NCBI GenBank assembly: GCA_002007365.1
Contig: LNZR01000079.1
Location: 1 to 36,165, forward strand
DNA length: 36,165 nt
Direction: 5' to 3'
From: Epulopiscium sp. Nele67-Bin005
GTDB taxonomy: Bacteria > Bacillota > Clostridia > Lachnospirales > Cellulosilyticaceae
Made by a program: the position numbers and the translations under genes. Under the pieces are notes generated by a model, which did not search any database, was not told the origin of the DNA, and worked only from the letters and a program-made list of their open reading frames with translations. Below are positions 16,986 through 26,771 of this stretch, in pieces; within the stretch, counting starts at the first letter, position 1, and each line of letters opens with the position of its first letter.

Positions 16986-17549
16986 TTAAAGTTTTCCGAT
17001 TAAATCTAAGCTTGGCGCTAAAGTTTCTGCTCCTGGCTTCCATTTAGCTGGGCAAACTTGGTCACCATGTTCATGAACAAATTGAGCTGCTTGAACTTTT
17101 CTTAATAATTCTTCAGCGTTACGACCAATTCCGTTATCATGGATTTCATAAGCTTTGATAATTCCATCTGGATTTACTACAAAAGTTCCTCTTAATGCAA
17201 GACCTTCTTCTTCAATCATAACTTCAAAAAATCTTGCTAAGTGACCAGTTGGATCAGCTAACATTGGGTATTGAATTTGTGCAATTGTATCTGAAGCATC
17301 TGCCCAAGCTTTATGAACAAAGTGAGTATCTGTTGATACTGAGTAAATTTCACAGTTGCTAAGTTGAAATTTTGAATAGTTATCTGCTAAATCTCCAAGC
17401 TCTGTTGGGCAAACAAATGTAAAATCTGCTGGATAAAAGAAAAATACTGACCATTTTCCGTTTAAATCTTCTTGAGTTACCTCTTTAAAATCTCCATTGT
17501 GGTACGCCTGTACTTTGAAATCTGTTACTTTAGTTCCAATTAATGACAT
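16986..17549 (-). CDS. ahpC: alkyl hydroperoxide reductase subunit C (2-Cys peroxiredoxin)
   Basis: Read from the ATG at 17549, the protein is 187 residues, the same length as E. coli AhpC. An AAAAGGAGAA site supports that start over an in-frame start 8 codons upstream. Peroxidatic C47 lies in FYPADFTFVCPTE and resolving C166 in DQVCPAKW, both at the canonical positions. The enzyme reduces hydrogen peroxide and organic hydroperoxides in the cytoplasm and is recycled by AhpF, here presumably the next gene. Upstream are a strong sigma-A-type promoter (17632-17660) and a weak PerR-like box, in line with peroxide control of ahpC in other Firmicutes. It has its own terminator. Confidence 0.97.
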   Translation of the reverse strand: MSLIGTKVTDFKVQAYHNGDFKEVTQEDLNGKWSVFFFYPADFTFVCPTELGDLADNYSKFQLSNCEIYSVSTDTHFVHKAWADASDTIAQIQYPMLADPTGHLARFFEVMIEEEGLALRGTFVVNPDGIIKAYEIHDNGIGRNAEELLRKVQAAQFVHEHGDQVCPAKWKPGAETLAPSLDLIGKL

Positions 17550-17578
17550 GATGTTCTCCTTTTCTGAATACAAATAAT

Positions 17579-17593
17579 TTATAATAATACTGA
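17579..17593 (-). promoter_or_regulatory. weak PerR-box-like sequence in the ahpC leader
   Basis: On the minus strand, 11 of 14 specified bases agree with the PerR consensus TTATAATNATTATAA, including a perfect right half ATTATAA. It lies downstream of the predicted start, between promoter and ATG. AT-rich DNA makes such matches common. Confidence 0.25.
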
Positions 17594-17631
17594 AATAATA
17601 TTCTAGTCATGGTTTATGCCTTCTGGAAATA

Positions 17632-17660
17632 ATAATAACTCTTATCTAATAAAAAGTCAA
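17632..17660 (-). promoter_or_regulatory. ahpC promoter (sigma-A type)
   Basis: Minus strand TTGACT (17660-17655) and TATTAT (17637-17632) are separated by exactly 17 bases. The start near 17625 gives a leader of about 75 bases. Confidence 0.6.
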
Positions 17661-17700
17661 CACTTAATTTAAAAATTTATATATAAATATAATTTTACAT

Positions 17701-17728
17701 AAAAAAGCAGACTACATTTGTAATCTGC
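17701..17728 (-). terminator. terminator of the amidase/YARHG operon
   Basis: Minus strand stem GCAGATTA / TAGTCTGC type (17728-17707, one G-U pair, AAAT loop region) is followed by six T (17706-17701). Confidence 0.8.
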
Positions 17729-17743
17729 AACAAATTATCAAGG

Positions 17744-18856
17744 TCAATTCCAATAATCATCAGCCTTGACATTTCCATAATAATAAATCCCATTTTCTGC
17801 ATCTTGAATTAACTGAACATTCGCCTTTTCTGCATCATTAAGCACCGACTCTGAAAAATTTGCTGCCGACACAGTTCCTTTGTACCAACTTTGTGAGTTA
17901 AAATAATTTTGCAAATCACTACTAGCGAATATTCTTCCATGTCTAGCGTATATTTCATTTCTTGCCAATCTTAATTGTGCATTTGATAAATGGTCTATAT
18001 CAAAACTCGACAAATACAACGTATTACTATTTGGCAAAATGTATGTCCCTGTATTTGCAGTAGTTTGAGACGTAGTTCCCTTTTCAAAATTACTAATTAA
18101 CTCCACATTCTTTTTTTCTATGTCGCTAAGCCATGACTCCGAAAAATTATCAGCTGAAACCGTTCCATTGTACCAACTTTGCGAATTAAAATACTGTTGT
18201 AAATCGCTACTCGCAAATATTCTTCCGTGTCTTGCATAAATCTCATTTCTAGCAATTCGTAGCTCTTCCTCTGACAAATGTGAAATATCTGAAGTTGATA
18301 AATATTGGCTGTTACTGTTTGGTAATAGGTAAGTTGCTGGCTTCATTTCATTAAATCGTTCTGTTGCCATACTTAACAATATCCATTCTTCTTCAGCCGA
18401 TAAATTTAGTTCATGATTTATTTCTTCTGAATATGCTGCCCCATATATATTGGCTTCATTTTCAAACTCACTTATTTCTACCTGAATATCATTCGCACCT
18501 ACAGATAAATTATTCAATGCCTCTGTAGTAAGTTCTCCATTATTCATTAATTCGATTAAATATACAGATTGTTGTTCCAAATTTTCAAGTTGCCATATAA
18601 ATTTTTCAATCTTATCTACACTCTTATCAGCAATAATCGAATTCGCTTCTTCCAACAAATCATCTAACCCTATAATTTCATCAACATTATTCTTTAGTGC
18701 AAACATTGCAAAATTGTTAACTTGAGAATTAAACTCCTGTAATTGCTGATTTTTTGAATAGCTACTATATCCAAAGCCTCCCCCAACTAAGCAAACGCCC
18801 AAAACTCCTGCTATAATTCCATTATTTCCTTTGTTTTTTGGTTTAATTTCTTCCAT
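17744..18856 (-). CDS. membrane-anchored protein with two YARHG domains
   Basis: The product is about 370 residues. Two adjacent ATGs exist (18859 and 18856); the second is better spaced from the AAAGGAG site. A single membrane anchor (GIIAGVLGVCLVGGGFGY, about 14-31) places the rest outside the cell. Residues about 40-175 are helical with no known motif. Two YARHG domains follow (about 180-260 and 270-350), each with L-x-NSN, then LS..ELRIARNEIYARHGRIF, then YFNSQSWY and a closing aromatic/acidic stretch. They are nearly identical over the central block. YARHG is an extracellular domain of unknown biochemical role common in clostridia and often linked to wall or peptidase functions. The gene is 11 bases after the amidase gene, so both probably act at the wall. 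Confidence 0.85.
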   Translation of the reverse strand: MEEIKPKNKGNNGIIAGVLGVCLVGGGFGYSSYSKNQQLQEFNSQVNNFAMFALKNNVDEIIGLDDLLEEANSIIADKSVDKIEKFIWQLENLEQQSVYLIELMNNGELTTEALNNLSVGANDIQVEISEFENEANIYGAAYSEEINHELNLSAEEEWILLSMATERFNEMKPATYLLPNSNSQYLSTSDISHLSEEELRIARNEIYARHGRIFASSDLQQYFNSQSWYNGTVSADNFSESWLSDIEKKNVELISNFEKGTTSQTTANTGTYILPNSNTLYLSSFDIDHLSNAQLRLARNEIYARHGRIFASSDLQNYFNSQSWYKGTVSAANFSESVLNDAEKANVQLIQDAENGIYYYGNVKADDYWN

Positions 18857-18867
18857 CATTATCTCCT

Positions 18868-19731
18868 TTAGTTATCTTCTTTGTACTCAAAATATTGATT
18901 TACGCCATTTATAATTCCATCTATAATTTTGAATTGATATTCATCTGTAGCCATCAGTAAATCTTCTTGTGGATTACTCATATAACCCATCTCCACAATT
19001 GTAACTGGCATTGTTGCCCAATTAATTCCACTCATCGTATCCGTTTCCCAAAGCATATCTTTTACAGCACCTGTAGCAACCAACATATTTTCAAGAACAG
19101 CCTCCGATAAGTAGCGACTATCTTCATATAGATGAGCCACATATGGATTATTCACTGTTGGACAAATGGTCATCATTCCTTGTTTTGCAGTGTTTTCAGA
19201 CCCATTAGCATGAATTCTAATAAAAATATCAGCATTTCCTTCGGTTGCAATTTGCGCTCTTTCCATATTTGAAATATCCACATCATGAGTTTCTCGTATC
19301 ATTACAACTTCATACCCATTTTCAATTAACGCATCTTGCAACTTTAGAGCAACGTCCAAATTTAATTCATACTCTGCCAAACCACTTGTTTTTCCTGCTG
19401 TTCCAGACGTTACTTTATTTTTAGTTTGCGTTGCTCCTGGACCAATTGCCTCCTGCTCGCTGTTTCCATATCTTTGGTGACCAGCATCAATCGCTACTAT
19501 ATATTTAGGTGCTTGTTCAATTTCATATATAGGTTCATTAATAATTGTCTGTGTTTCTTCCTTATAATATGTCTCTTCTTCGATTATTGTTTCATCTGCA
19601 ACATACTCAATAGACTGGTCGTGAGTTGAACTTTCAACTTGAGTCTTCAAATCTTCCAAAACAATTGGCTCAATATCATTGCCACAACCCGTCAAACTAC
19701 ATATTGCACACATTAGTAAAAAATTTTTCAT
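18868..19731 (-). CDS. N-acetylmuramoyl-L-alanine amidase, lipoprotein (Amidase_3)
   Basis: This 287-residue precursor has a lipoprotein signal with lipobox LTGC (lipid-bearing Cys C16), so the enzyme should be tethered outside the membrane. After an acidic linker (17-75) the Amidase_3 domain begins with VAIDAGHQ. All expected zinc and catalytic residues are present: H85, E120 (EYELNL), H174 (RIHANG) and catalytic E247 (VEMGYMSN). The enzyme cleaves the bond between N-acetylmuramate and the stem peptide in peptidoglycan. CwlD and AmiC belong to this family. An AAGGAG site lies about 13 bases before the ATG. A strong promoter at 19793-19821 should drive this gene and the YARHG-repeat gene together. 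Confidence 0.92.
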   Translation of the reverse strand: MKNFLLMCAICSLTGCGNDIEPIVLEDLKTQVESSTHDQSIEYVADETIIEEETYYKEETQTIINEPIYEIEQAPKYIVAIDAGHQRYGNSEQEAIGPGATQTKNKVTSGTAGKTSGLAEYELNLDVALKLQDALIENGYEVVMIRETHDVDISNMERAQIATEGNADIFIRIHANGSENTAKQGMMTICPTVNNPYVAHLYEDSRYLSEAVLENMLVATGAVKDMLWETDTMSGINWATMPVTIVEMGYMSNPQEDLLMATDEYQFKIIDGIINGVNQYFEYKEDN

Positions 19732-19792
19732 TATAAATTAATTTCTCCTTCACTTATTTTATACCCTCAATCAAAAGTACTCCTTTAGCACT

Positions 19793-19821
19793 ATTGTACC
19801 ATTGTGTTCTCATTGGGTCAA
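19793..19821 (-). promoter_or_regulatory. promoter of the amidase/YARHG operon
   Basis: Minus strand TTGACC (19821-19816) and TACAAT (19798-19793) lie exactly 17 bases apart; start near 19786, leader about 55 bases. Confidence 0.6.
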
Positions 19822-20272
19822 ATTTTAGCTAATAAAACTATTATTTCTCTCAAAAAAAGGACATTTTTTTCAGCTCAGCACGATTTTTAAAATTAGCTTT
19901 TTTTAGATTAGCTTTTTCAAGTTAAATTATACTTTTTGCCACTGACATGTAATGTCTTTTTAAAATATCAAGCAAAAAATTTTTAGAACATTAAAAAAAC
20001 CTGATTACATTGTCAAATATATTTAAACAAGCCATTTTATTTTTTTATAAGCTTAATATTAATATTTTAATTGATAAAAATCATTATATTTTCTATTTAA
20101 TACTGTTAATAAAACATCAGTAATTTTTTATTCAAATAATTATTGGTATATTTTCTATATTTTGTAAATAAAATATTAACTGTATTTTATTTATTACATA
20201 CACATCAAAGTGTGATTTCTAATACATTATAACTATATACTTATGTTTAATTTTAAGAAAAGGAGGAATTAT
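19822..20272. other. long AT-rich intergenic region before the chemotaxis receptor gene
   Basis: About 450 bases without a recognisable gene or structured RNA. It should hold the receptor promoter. TTGGTA and TAAATA near 20145-20172 are a weak candidate. I looked for a flagellar sigma-D pattern (TAAA...GCCGATAA) and found none. Confidence 0.4.
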
Positions 20273-22360
20273 ATGGAAAAATTTAACAAATTAAAATTAG
20301 AAACAAAGTTATGTATTTTTATGGTAAGCCTTACCACAATTAGTATTTTAAGTCTAGTTTCTATAATTTTAATTAGAAACATGACGACTACAGCTGACCT
20401 CATTAGAAATCAACTGGCAACTTATTCTGAATTAAATTCTGCTCTTGTTCAAAATAAGTTTAACACTGCAAACACTGTCGGAACTAACCTTGCTACTTAT
20501 GTTGGAGATAAACTTACTGGAACTAGTTCTGAGGAAAACCTTGCATACAGTAGGTTTTACAACAAAAAAATTAGTTTAGATTTAATTGCAATTGAAGATT
20601 ATCTCTACAATAATATTTCTACCAACCTAGCTAACAACACACTCTATGATGCTATTGGGGTATATTTTGAACCATATGCCTTTGATGAAAACATGTCAGC
20701 ATACGCCTTCTATACTGATAGCAATCATCAAATTGTTACATATAATTATTATGATGACTACGCTCATGAGGATTATTATGCAACTGTAAAGGCTAGCAGA
20801 GAAACGTTTCTTACTAACCCATATATAGGTGAAACAGGCTATCCAATCTTAACACTTTCTGTACCAATTACTAATAATGGCAATTTTATAGGGATTGTCA
20901 CTGTTGATTTAAGACTAGCTGATTTTATTGATACTACAGTGTCTGACGAAAAATATCCTTCTCTATTTTCAGCAATTTTAACAAACAATTTTGATGTAGT
21001 TTTCAACTCTACAACTTATGATAAAATGGGTGTTAATATCTCAAATATTGTAACCTCTGAAGGGGTAACAGATGCGTTTAAATATGCAGCCAAAGAAGCT
21101 CCTTTTAATTATAATACTATTAGTTTGCAAGGTGAAAAACACGAGCGTTACTTATACCCAATTGATGCTTTTGGACACACTTGGTGGGCTCATGTAGCCG
21201 TTGAGACTAAAGACATCTACTCTGAAACACTTAATTCCACAATACTAAGTATTATACTTGGAACAATATCATTATGCCTAACAACTTTTATTATCGTTTG
21301 GTTAATCAAAAAATATCTTAGACCATTGGAAACACTAACTGATGTAGCATCTGATATTGAACATGGAAATTTATCCATAAATGTAACTGCTCCTTATGAC
21401 GATGATGTTGGAAAAATAATCCACGATTTTAACGCAACAGGAAAATCACTAAGTAATATTGTCAACGAAATTGAAACCGTTTTACGAGAAATGGCAAATG
21501 GTAATTTTGTAATAGAGGATAAAGTTAATGGCACTTATAATGGTGACTTCTCTACAATTAAAGTATCCATGTTAAATATTTCCGAAATGCTAAAAGAAAC
21601 TTTAACTAAAATCAGCCTTACTACGCAAGAATTAAAAACAAACTCTCAAGATATTGCACATTCTGCCTCAACACTTGCTCAAAGTAGCAATGAACAAACT
21701 GATTTATTAGGAGAATTTGTTCATACAACTGAAAATATGGCTGTAGCTATTACTAATATTAATACAAAAGTAAATGAGAATACAGAAACTGGAATTATAG
21801 CTAAAAATACTGCTATATCAGGCAAAGAAGCTATGGAAGATATGTTAGTTGCTATGAATAGTATTTCACAATCTAGCAAAACTATTGCCTCTGTCCTTAC
21901 CATAATCGAAGCTATCACTAAACAAACTAACTTACTTGCACTAAATGCAGCTATTGAAGCTTCACGTGCTGGGGACGCTGGAAAAGGGTTTGGTGTTGTT
22001 GCAAATGAAATCCGAGAACTCGCAAACCGTAGCAGTGACACGGTTAAACAAATTGACGGTATTATTAAATTAAGTTTAGAAGACGTGGAAAAAGGTCAAC
22101 AAATGGCCAATAAAACTGCTACTTCCTTTATGGAAATTTCGGCTACAATTGATAAAAACGTTGCCATTTCCGAAGAATTATTAATTATGAGCGATGCTCA
22201 AAAAGCAAGTATTGATGAACTTGTTGGAACTATTAAGCAAATTTCACAAAGTGTTACCGAAAACACTGCTTCTGCCCAAGAAAGTACGGCAATTAGCGAA
22301 CAACTTGCTTCTCAGGCACTCCACCTTGAAAAATTAATGCAACAGTTTAAATGTAATTAA
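20273..22360 (+). CDS. methyl-accepting chemotaxis protein
   Basis: The product is 695 residues from the ATG at 20273, which has an AAAGGAGG site; an in-frame ATG ten codons upstream lacks one. Order: cytoplasmic tip, first membrane helix (about 11-35), a large outer sensor region (about 36-320) of double-Cache type with GYPILTLSVPI and GIVTVDLRLADF, second membrane helix (about 322-345), HAMP linker (345-400), and a coiled-coil signalling domain. The conserved hairpin tip KQTNLLALNAAIEASRAG...VANEIRELA lies at about 548-583 and contacts CheA/CheW. It should sense a small molecule, probably an amino acid or carboxylate, but the ligand cannot be read here. No che or flagellar genes are adjacent. 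It ends at a shared terminator. Confidence 0.95.
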   Translation: MEKFNKLKLETKLCIFMVSLTTISILSLVSIILIRNMTTTADLIRNQLATYSELNSALVQNKFNTANTVGTNLATYVGDKLTGTSSEENLAYSRFYNKKISLDLIAIEDYLYNNISTNLANNTLYDAIGVYFEPYAFDENMSAYAFYTDSNHQIVTYNYYDDYAHEDYYATVKASRETFLTNPYIGETGYPILTLSVPITNNGNFIGIVTVDLRLADFIDTTVSDEKYPSLFSAILTNNFDVVFNSTTYDKMGVNISNIVTSEGVTDAFKYAAKEAPFNYNTISLQGEKHERYLYPIDAFGHTWWAHVAVETKDIYSETLNSTILSIILGTISLCLTTFIIVWLIKKYLRPLETLTDVASDIEHGNLSINVTAPYDDDVGKIIHDFNATGKSLSNIVNEIETVLREMANGNFVIEDKVNGTYNGDFSTIKVSMLNISEMLKETLTKISLTTQELKTNSQDIAHSASTLAQSSNEQTDLLGEFVHTTENMAVAITNINTKVNENTETGIIAKNTAISGKEAMEDMLVAMNSISQSSKTIASVLTIIEAITKQTNLLALNAAIEASRAGDAGKGFGVVANEIRELANRSSDTVKQIDGIIKLSLEDVEKGQQMANKTATSFMEISATIDKNVAISEELLIMSDAQKASIDELVGTIKQISQSVTENTASAQESTAISEQLASQALHLEKLMQQFKCN

Positions 22361-22396
22361 AAAACCCCTGTGCCACATTTAAGGTACAGGGGTTTT
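22361..22396. terminator. bidirectional terminator, chemotaxis receptor / unknown gene
   Basis: Stem ACCCCTGTGCC / GGTACAGGGGT (one G-U pair) is flanked by A-run and T-run, serving both convergent genes. Confidence 0.85.
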
Positions 22397-22398
22397 TT

Positions 22399-23331
22399 CT
22401 ATAAATCTAACAAACCTTCTTTATTTAAACCACTATATATTTTGTGTATATATGCATCAAGTTCAAAGCCTACTAAATGAATATTTTCTTCCAATAATTC
22501 AGCTGTATTTTCATTAAAAAATCCTTCATTTTCATCTTTACGATATACACAAATTTGTGCAAACAAAGAATTTACTTTAATAACTAAAGCTTGATCAGCG
22601 ATAAAAGAATATAGCGAAATATGTTCTCCATAAAGTGGTTGATTAAACGTAAATCGTTTTCTAGCCAAATGAATTAGCGTTGAAATCCCAAAAACAGGGA
22701 AATTATTTATATCGTGAGCTTGATATATACGATAATCTAAATAATCCACAATTTCAAATAATTCATCTGGTTCAACATCTTGTCCATAAATTACCATCGT
22801 ATCACATTTTGTTTTAGGCACATCACGATATTTATTATTAACAGGCAAAGTATATTCATTTTCTAAATATACAATAAAAGTTTTATTTCCTAAATAATTC
22901 ATTATAGAATATTTTTCTCCATCAATATAATATGTGATAATTGCCTGAATATCCTCATTTTCCACATCATCATTAAGGTAATACGTTCTATCTTCTACCC
23001 CATTTTGATGCTGTAAACCGTTATAAATATAACTCATATACGGAGAATTCGGGTCAAACTTACATAAATGATAAGTTTTATTTATATCAAAACTTGTTTC
23101 TGTATATAAATAATAGTCAAAAGAAATTTCTATATCATTAAATAATCCAAAATAATATGGCATAAAAATATGGTCACTATTGCTTGTAAGACGGGGATTA
23201 TTTTTTAATTCATTAATTTTTTCTGGTGTAATTTCCGTAAAAATCAAATCATTTGGTTCAACATCTCTTTTTGTAAACTCCTTAATTAGACTAGGAGTCA
23301 AATTTTGTTTAGTAAATATAAAGTTTAACAT
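22399..23331 (-). CDS. hypothetical protein, 310 residues
   Basis: No family is recognised. The protein is rich in Tyr, Asp, Asn and Phe and has no signal peptide or membrane segment, so it is probably cytoplasmic. It seems to have an N-terminal region that alternates beta strands with acidic loops (about 1-190) and a more helical C-terminal half (190-310). It has a strong vegetative promoter of its own (23364-23392), an AAGGGA site before the ATG, and a terminator, so it is a single-gene unit, expressed separately from the upstream ABC exporter. No catalytic motif is visible. Confidence 0.75.
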   Translation of the reverse strand: MLNFIFTKQNLTPSLIKEFTKRDVEPNDLIFTEITPEKINELKNNPRLTSNSDHIFMPYYFGLFNDIEISFDYYLYTETSFDINKTYHLCKFDPNSPYMSYIYNGLQHQNGVEDRTYYLNDDVENEDIQAIITYYIDGEKYSIMNYLGNKTFIVYLENEYTLPVNNKYRDVPKTKCDTMVIYGQDVEPDELFEIVDYLDYRIYQAHDINNFPVFGISTLIHLARKRFTFNQPLYGEHISLYSFIADQALVIKVNSLFAQICVYRKDENEGFFNENTAELLEENIHLVGFELDAYIHKIYSGLNKEGLLDL

Positions 23332-23363
23332 TGTTCGTTCCCTTCTTAAAATTAGTTAGATAT

Positions 23364-23392
23364 ATTATAGCAAAGCTTTGTTTTTCAATCAA
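23364..23392 (-). promoter_or_regulatory. promoter of the 310-residue unknown gene
   Basis: Minus strand TTGATT (23392-23387), 17 bases, and a perfect TATAAT (23369-23364). The spacer contains the palindrome CAAAGCTTTG. Start near 23357. Confidence 0.65.
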
Positions 23393-23412
23393 GATATGGA
23401 TTTTAAATTAAT

Positions 23413-25863
23413 TTAACTCCTAGTCAAATTTTTATTAATATGCCATTTATACACAATAATTGGTGTAAAAATACAAATCAATCCCACTACAACAATTGTA
23501 ATCATCAAATTCATTGTCCAATAATTATATTTAGCAAAAGGTATAATATTTTTAATTATAGGAAAACTTACATCTAATAAAAGTTTGCTTGCAACCACTG
23601 AAATTACAAGGGTTAGCCCCGCATAAAATCCACCTTCATAAGTTAACATATTATATAATTGCGAACGACACATTCCCAATGTTTCCATTATTATAAGTTC
23701 TTTTTGACGTAAAATTACGTTTGTTGCTAACGTATTTATAAAATTCATTACTCCTACTAATAACAATATAAATGATGCACAAAAGCCTAAAACTTCTAAT
23801 ACTGCTAATTGTGAACGAAGCTCTATCATTTTATCTAGCCTAGCATTTACAACTATTTCAGGATCATGAGATAATAAATTTCTTATTTTCTCCAATAAAA
23901 TATCATCATTAATTTGATTAGTATGCAAAATCACTTTATATGGTTGTGTATTTAAATATAAACTCTCCAACATGGTTTCACTTATATATAAATTAGGAGC
24001 AGTTTTAGAAGTATTAACCTCATTATTAAAGTTTTCATAAATAAAACTTTCTCCAATTCTAAAACTAAAATAATCTTCGTTATTATTGCTAAGTTTAATT
24101 GTATCTCCCAGATTAAAAAGATTGTCACCATTATAAAATTGTTCTGTTAATAATACAGTTTCACCAGCTTCAAACCGTTGTAAATTCAAGGAATTATCTG
24201 TTATATTGTGGGCATGATTTATATTTAGACCAAAAATTTGACTCGACATATTTTTTTGATAGGCCTGCAAATTTGTAATCATTTCTTCACTTTGTATCTT
24301 GTACATATACTTCCCAAATACCTCATTATCATACACAATATTAACTGCTTCACCATGTTGAGGAATAGTTATAGTATATGCAACGTTTACCCCCTCCAAT
24401 TGGGTCACTTCTTCAATAATTTCTGGTGTTAAAGGATTAATTTTTTTTGCCTTATCATATGAAATAACTATGTCACCATCTTCCCAATTTGCAACGACTT
24501 GACGTATATCTACCATAGAAATTAAGCCATTCACCACAAAATAAAGTGACAACCCTAAAGTCATTGAAATTAACACCAAATACGTACTCTTTTTATCCCT
24601 CCAAATATTGCGCCAACTCATCTGGAACAGATTTATTTGCTGTCTTGTTTGAACTTGAGTAGTTTTTATATGGGTATAATTTTTTGCTTCAATCGGAGAA
24701 ATTCTACTTACTATTATAGCTGGTCTGAGTGCTGATAAAAAAGCTGTTATCCCTGTAAATCCAATAGTTCCAGCTAATACTAATGGTGAAAATGAATATA
24801 CATCTTGTGCTATAAATTGAGTAGCTGTCATAAATTTTAACGCTGTAGGCACAATTACAAAAGATAGGATATCCCCTACTACTATGCCTATTGTAATGCC
24901 TATTATCGCCAATTTAAGCACCTGTCGCATTATCATATCTATAATTTGAAAGTTTGTCATACCTATACTTTTTAGAAGCCCATACATATTTATATTTTTA
25001 AGCAATGAAATATTAAATATATTATAAATCAATAAATATGCACTAATTAGAATAAATAAGGCAATTGCACCCATCGCAATAAATATATAGCTTTCATTTA
25101 AAGTTCTCATTGGAGATATAGTAAAAATTTGCTCCTTAGAAAAGGATATATTTTCTTTTAATTTCTCACAATTCTTGGATACACTTTCTTTTTCTGTAAA
25201 TGTAATACTCACTGTAAAATCATTGGCTGAAACATTTTTATTAAACTGTTCAGATACATAAATTATGCTTTTCCCATCGTTAAACCCAATACGACTATTC
25301 AAAAAATCTGTATAATATCCTGATAAAATGCATAATTTTACTTCATTTTCTAATTTTCCTAAAGGAGTATATGTTAACTCAATTTCCATGCCTAACCTAG
25401 GATTAGTAATTCCAATTTCATTTAGGACGCTAATAGGCATCATAACTTCTCTACTATTAGATGGGTAATACCCATTCATATCTGTAATTGCAGGGGTAAT
25501 ATGCTCTGTCCAAGTTACATTATTTGTAGCCACTAAACTAATTTTTGTTTCTAGCTTAGTATTAATATTTCCAACAACTTTTTCAGCTCCCAAAGTTTTA
25601 ATATTTGGTTGACTTAGTAATTTTTCATATTGAGCTGGCATAAGATGAGAAATTGTAACATCTGCTGCCGAACCCATAAGCCGTATATAGTTGGTTTCGT
25701 AGGCCTTTATATAACTTCCTCCTACCCTAAAAATCGTTGTAATGAGAAATGAACTCAATATTAAAGCTACAATAATGAACATATTTCTGGTATGGTTCGC
25801 TCTATAGTCGCAACTAGCTAAATTTTTGATAATATTATCATCAAGCGTTAATTTCGTTTTCAT
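23413..25863 (-). CDS. ABC transporter permease, FtsX/MacB type, two-module
   Basis: The 816-residue membrane protein has a first helix near residues 28-50, a large outer domain, three helices (about 255-385), then a second module that repeats the pattern: a helix near 430-450, a second outer domain (450-690), and three C-terminal helices (690-810). This duplicated FtsX layout is typical of the long permeases that pair with LolD/MacB-type ATPases. They act as mechanotransmission exporters of peptides, antibiotics or lipids rather than as classical importers. Its start lies inside the end of the ATPase gene (23-base overlap), showing translational coupling. Substrate is unknown. No two-component system is adjacent, unlike BceAB-type resistance loci. 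Confidence 0.92.
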   Translation of the reverse strand: MKTKLTLDDNIIKNLASCDYRANHTRNMFIIVALILSSFLITTIFRVGGSYIKAYETNYIRLMGSAADVTISHLMPAQYEKLLSQPNIKTLGAEKVVGNINTKLETKISLVATNNVTWTEHITPAITDMNGYYPSNSREVMMPISVLNEIGITNPRLGMEIELTYTPLGKLENEVKLCILSGYYTDFLNSRIGFNDGKSIIYVSEQFNKNVSANDFTVSITFTEKESVSKNCEKLKENISFSKEQIFTISPMRTLNESYIFIAMGAIALFILISAYLLIYNIFNISLLKNINMYGLLKSIGMTNFQIIDMIMRQVLKLAIIGITIGIVVGDILSFVIVPTALKFMTATQFIAQDVYSFSPLVLAGTIGFTGITAFLSALRPAIIVSRISPIEAKNYTHIKTTQVQTRQQINLFQMSWRNIWRDKKSTYLVLISMTLGLSLYFVVNGLISMVDIRQVVANWEDGDIVISYDKAKKINPLTPEIIEEVTQLEGVNVAYTITIPQHGEAVNIVYDNEVFGKYMYKIQSEEMITNLQAYQKNMSSQIFGLNINHAHNITDNSLNLQRFEAGETVLLTEQFYNGDNLFNLGDTIKLSNNNEDYFSFRIGESFIYENFNNEVNTSKTAPNLYISETMLESLYLNTQPYKVILHTNQINDDILLEKIRNLLSHDPEIVVNARLDKMIELRSQLAVLEVLGFCASFILLLVGVMNFINTLATNVILRQKELIIMETLGMCRSQLYNMLTYEGGFYAGLTLVISVVASKLLLDVSFPIIKNIIPFAKYNYWTMNLMITIVVVGLICIFTPIIVYKWHINKNLTRS

Positions 25864-26539
25864 ATTTTTTTACCTCATCAACAATTTTGCCATCTTGCAT
25901 ATAAATAATATGCTGTGCTTTATTTGCAAAAGTTTCATTATGAGTCACCATTACTATAGTTTGACCCCATTCTTTGTTGGCTTGTTGTAACAATTGCATA
26001 ACATCTTCCCCAGCTTTACTATCTAAACTACCTGTAGGTTCATCTGCAATAATTAAATCGACTTTATTAATAATAGCCCGAGCAATTGCCACCCTTTGTT
26101 GCTGCCCTCCCGACAAAGTATTTGGCATATTATTTATTTTTTGAGCTATACCTAATTTTTGAATAATTTCTCTCAAAAAACTTTCATCAATATTAGTTCT
26201 GTCTAATCTACTAGGCAAAATTATGTTTTCATAAACCGATAAAATTGGGACTAGATTTAAATTTTGAAATATAAAACCTATTTTTTTACGTCGAAAAAGT
26301 GTTAAATCATCGCCTTTTAATTTGGAAAGAGGAACTCCTGCCACAATTATTTCGCCTGATGTTGCTTTATCAAGACCCGCTATTAAATTTAAAAAGGTAG
26401 TTTTTCCAGACCCTGAAGCCCCTAAAATTGATGCAAACTCACCTTTTTTAATCTGAATATTAACATTATCTACTGCTTTTACTATATTTTCACGTTCACC
26501 ATAGTGCTTGGTCAAACTTTTTGCTTCTATTATATACAT
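25841..26539 (-). CDS. ABC transporter ATPase, LolD/MacB type
   Basis: The 232-residue nucleotide-binding subunit has every motif: Walker A GASGSGKTT (40-48), Q-loop glutamine Q92 in FIFQN, signature LSGGQ (142-146), Walker B LIIADE (162-167), D-loop SLDS and switch H200 in MVTHN. The LNLVP segment after the Q-loop is characteristic of the LolD/MacB class. It powers the downstream permease, with which it overlaps by 23 bases. The ATG follows a GAGG site. The intergenic region upstream (26540-26771) is divergent with a small membrane protein gene and must contain both promoters, which I could not place with confidence. Confidence 0.95.
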   Translation of the reverse strand: MYIIEAKSLTKHYGERENIVKAVDNVNIQIKKGEFASILGASGSGKTTFLNLIAGLDKATSGEIIVAGVPLSKLKGDDLTLFRRKKIGFIFQNLNLVPILSVYENIILPSRLDRTNIDESFLREIIQKLGIAQKINNMPNTLSGGQQQRVAIARAIINKVDLIIADEPTGSLDSKAGEDVMQLLQQANKEWGQTIVMVTHNETFANKAQHIIYMQDGKIVDEVKKYENEINA

Positions 26540-26771
26540 TTTCTCACCTCAACTTATTGTGTCTATACTTATTATGGATAGGGGGGTGGATTTTATGCAA
26601 AATTTATTAGTTTCAAAATATAAATTAACATAATTACTAAATTTTTACTATTAATTAGGCACAAAAAAGCTTGGTGCTTCATATAATATAGTGAATGTAA
26701 TCTGTGGTATATAAATTTTGCGAATAAAATTTTAAAAATATATTAATTTAGCATAATGAAAGGAGGATTTC

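Noticed and set aside
19822-20272. Possible riboswitch or small RNA in the long gap before the chemotaxis receptor
   Set aside because: No conserved riboswitch core, strong hairpin or intrinsic terminator was seen; only AT-rich sequence.
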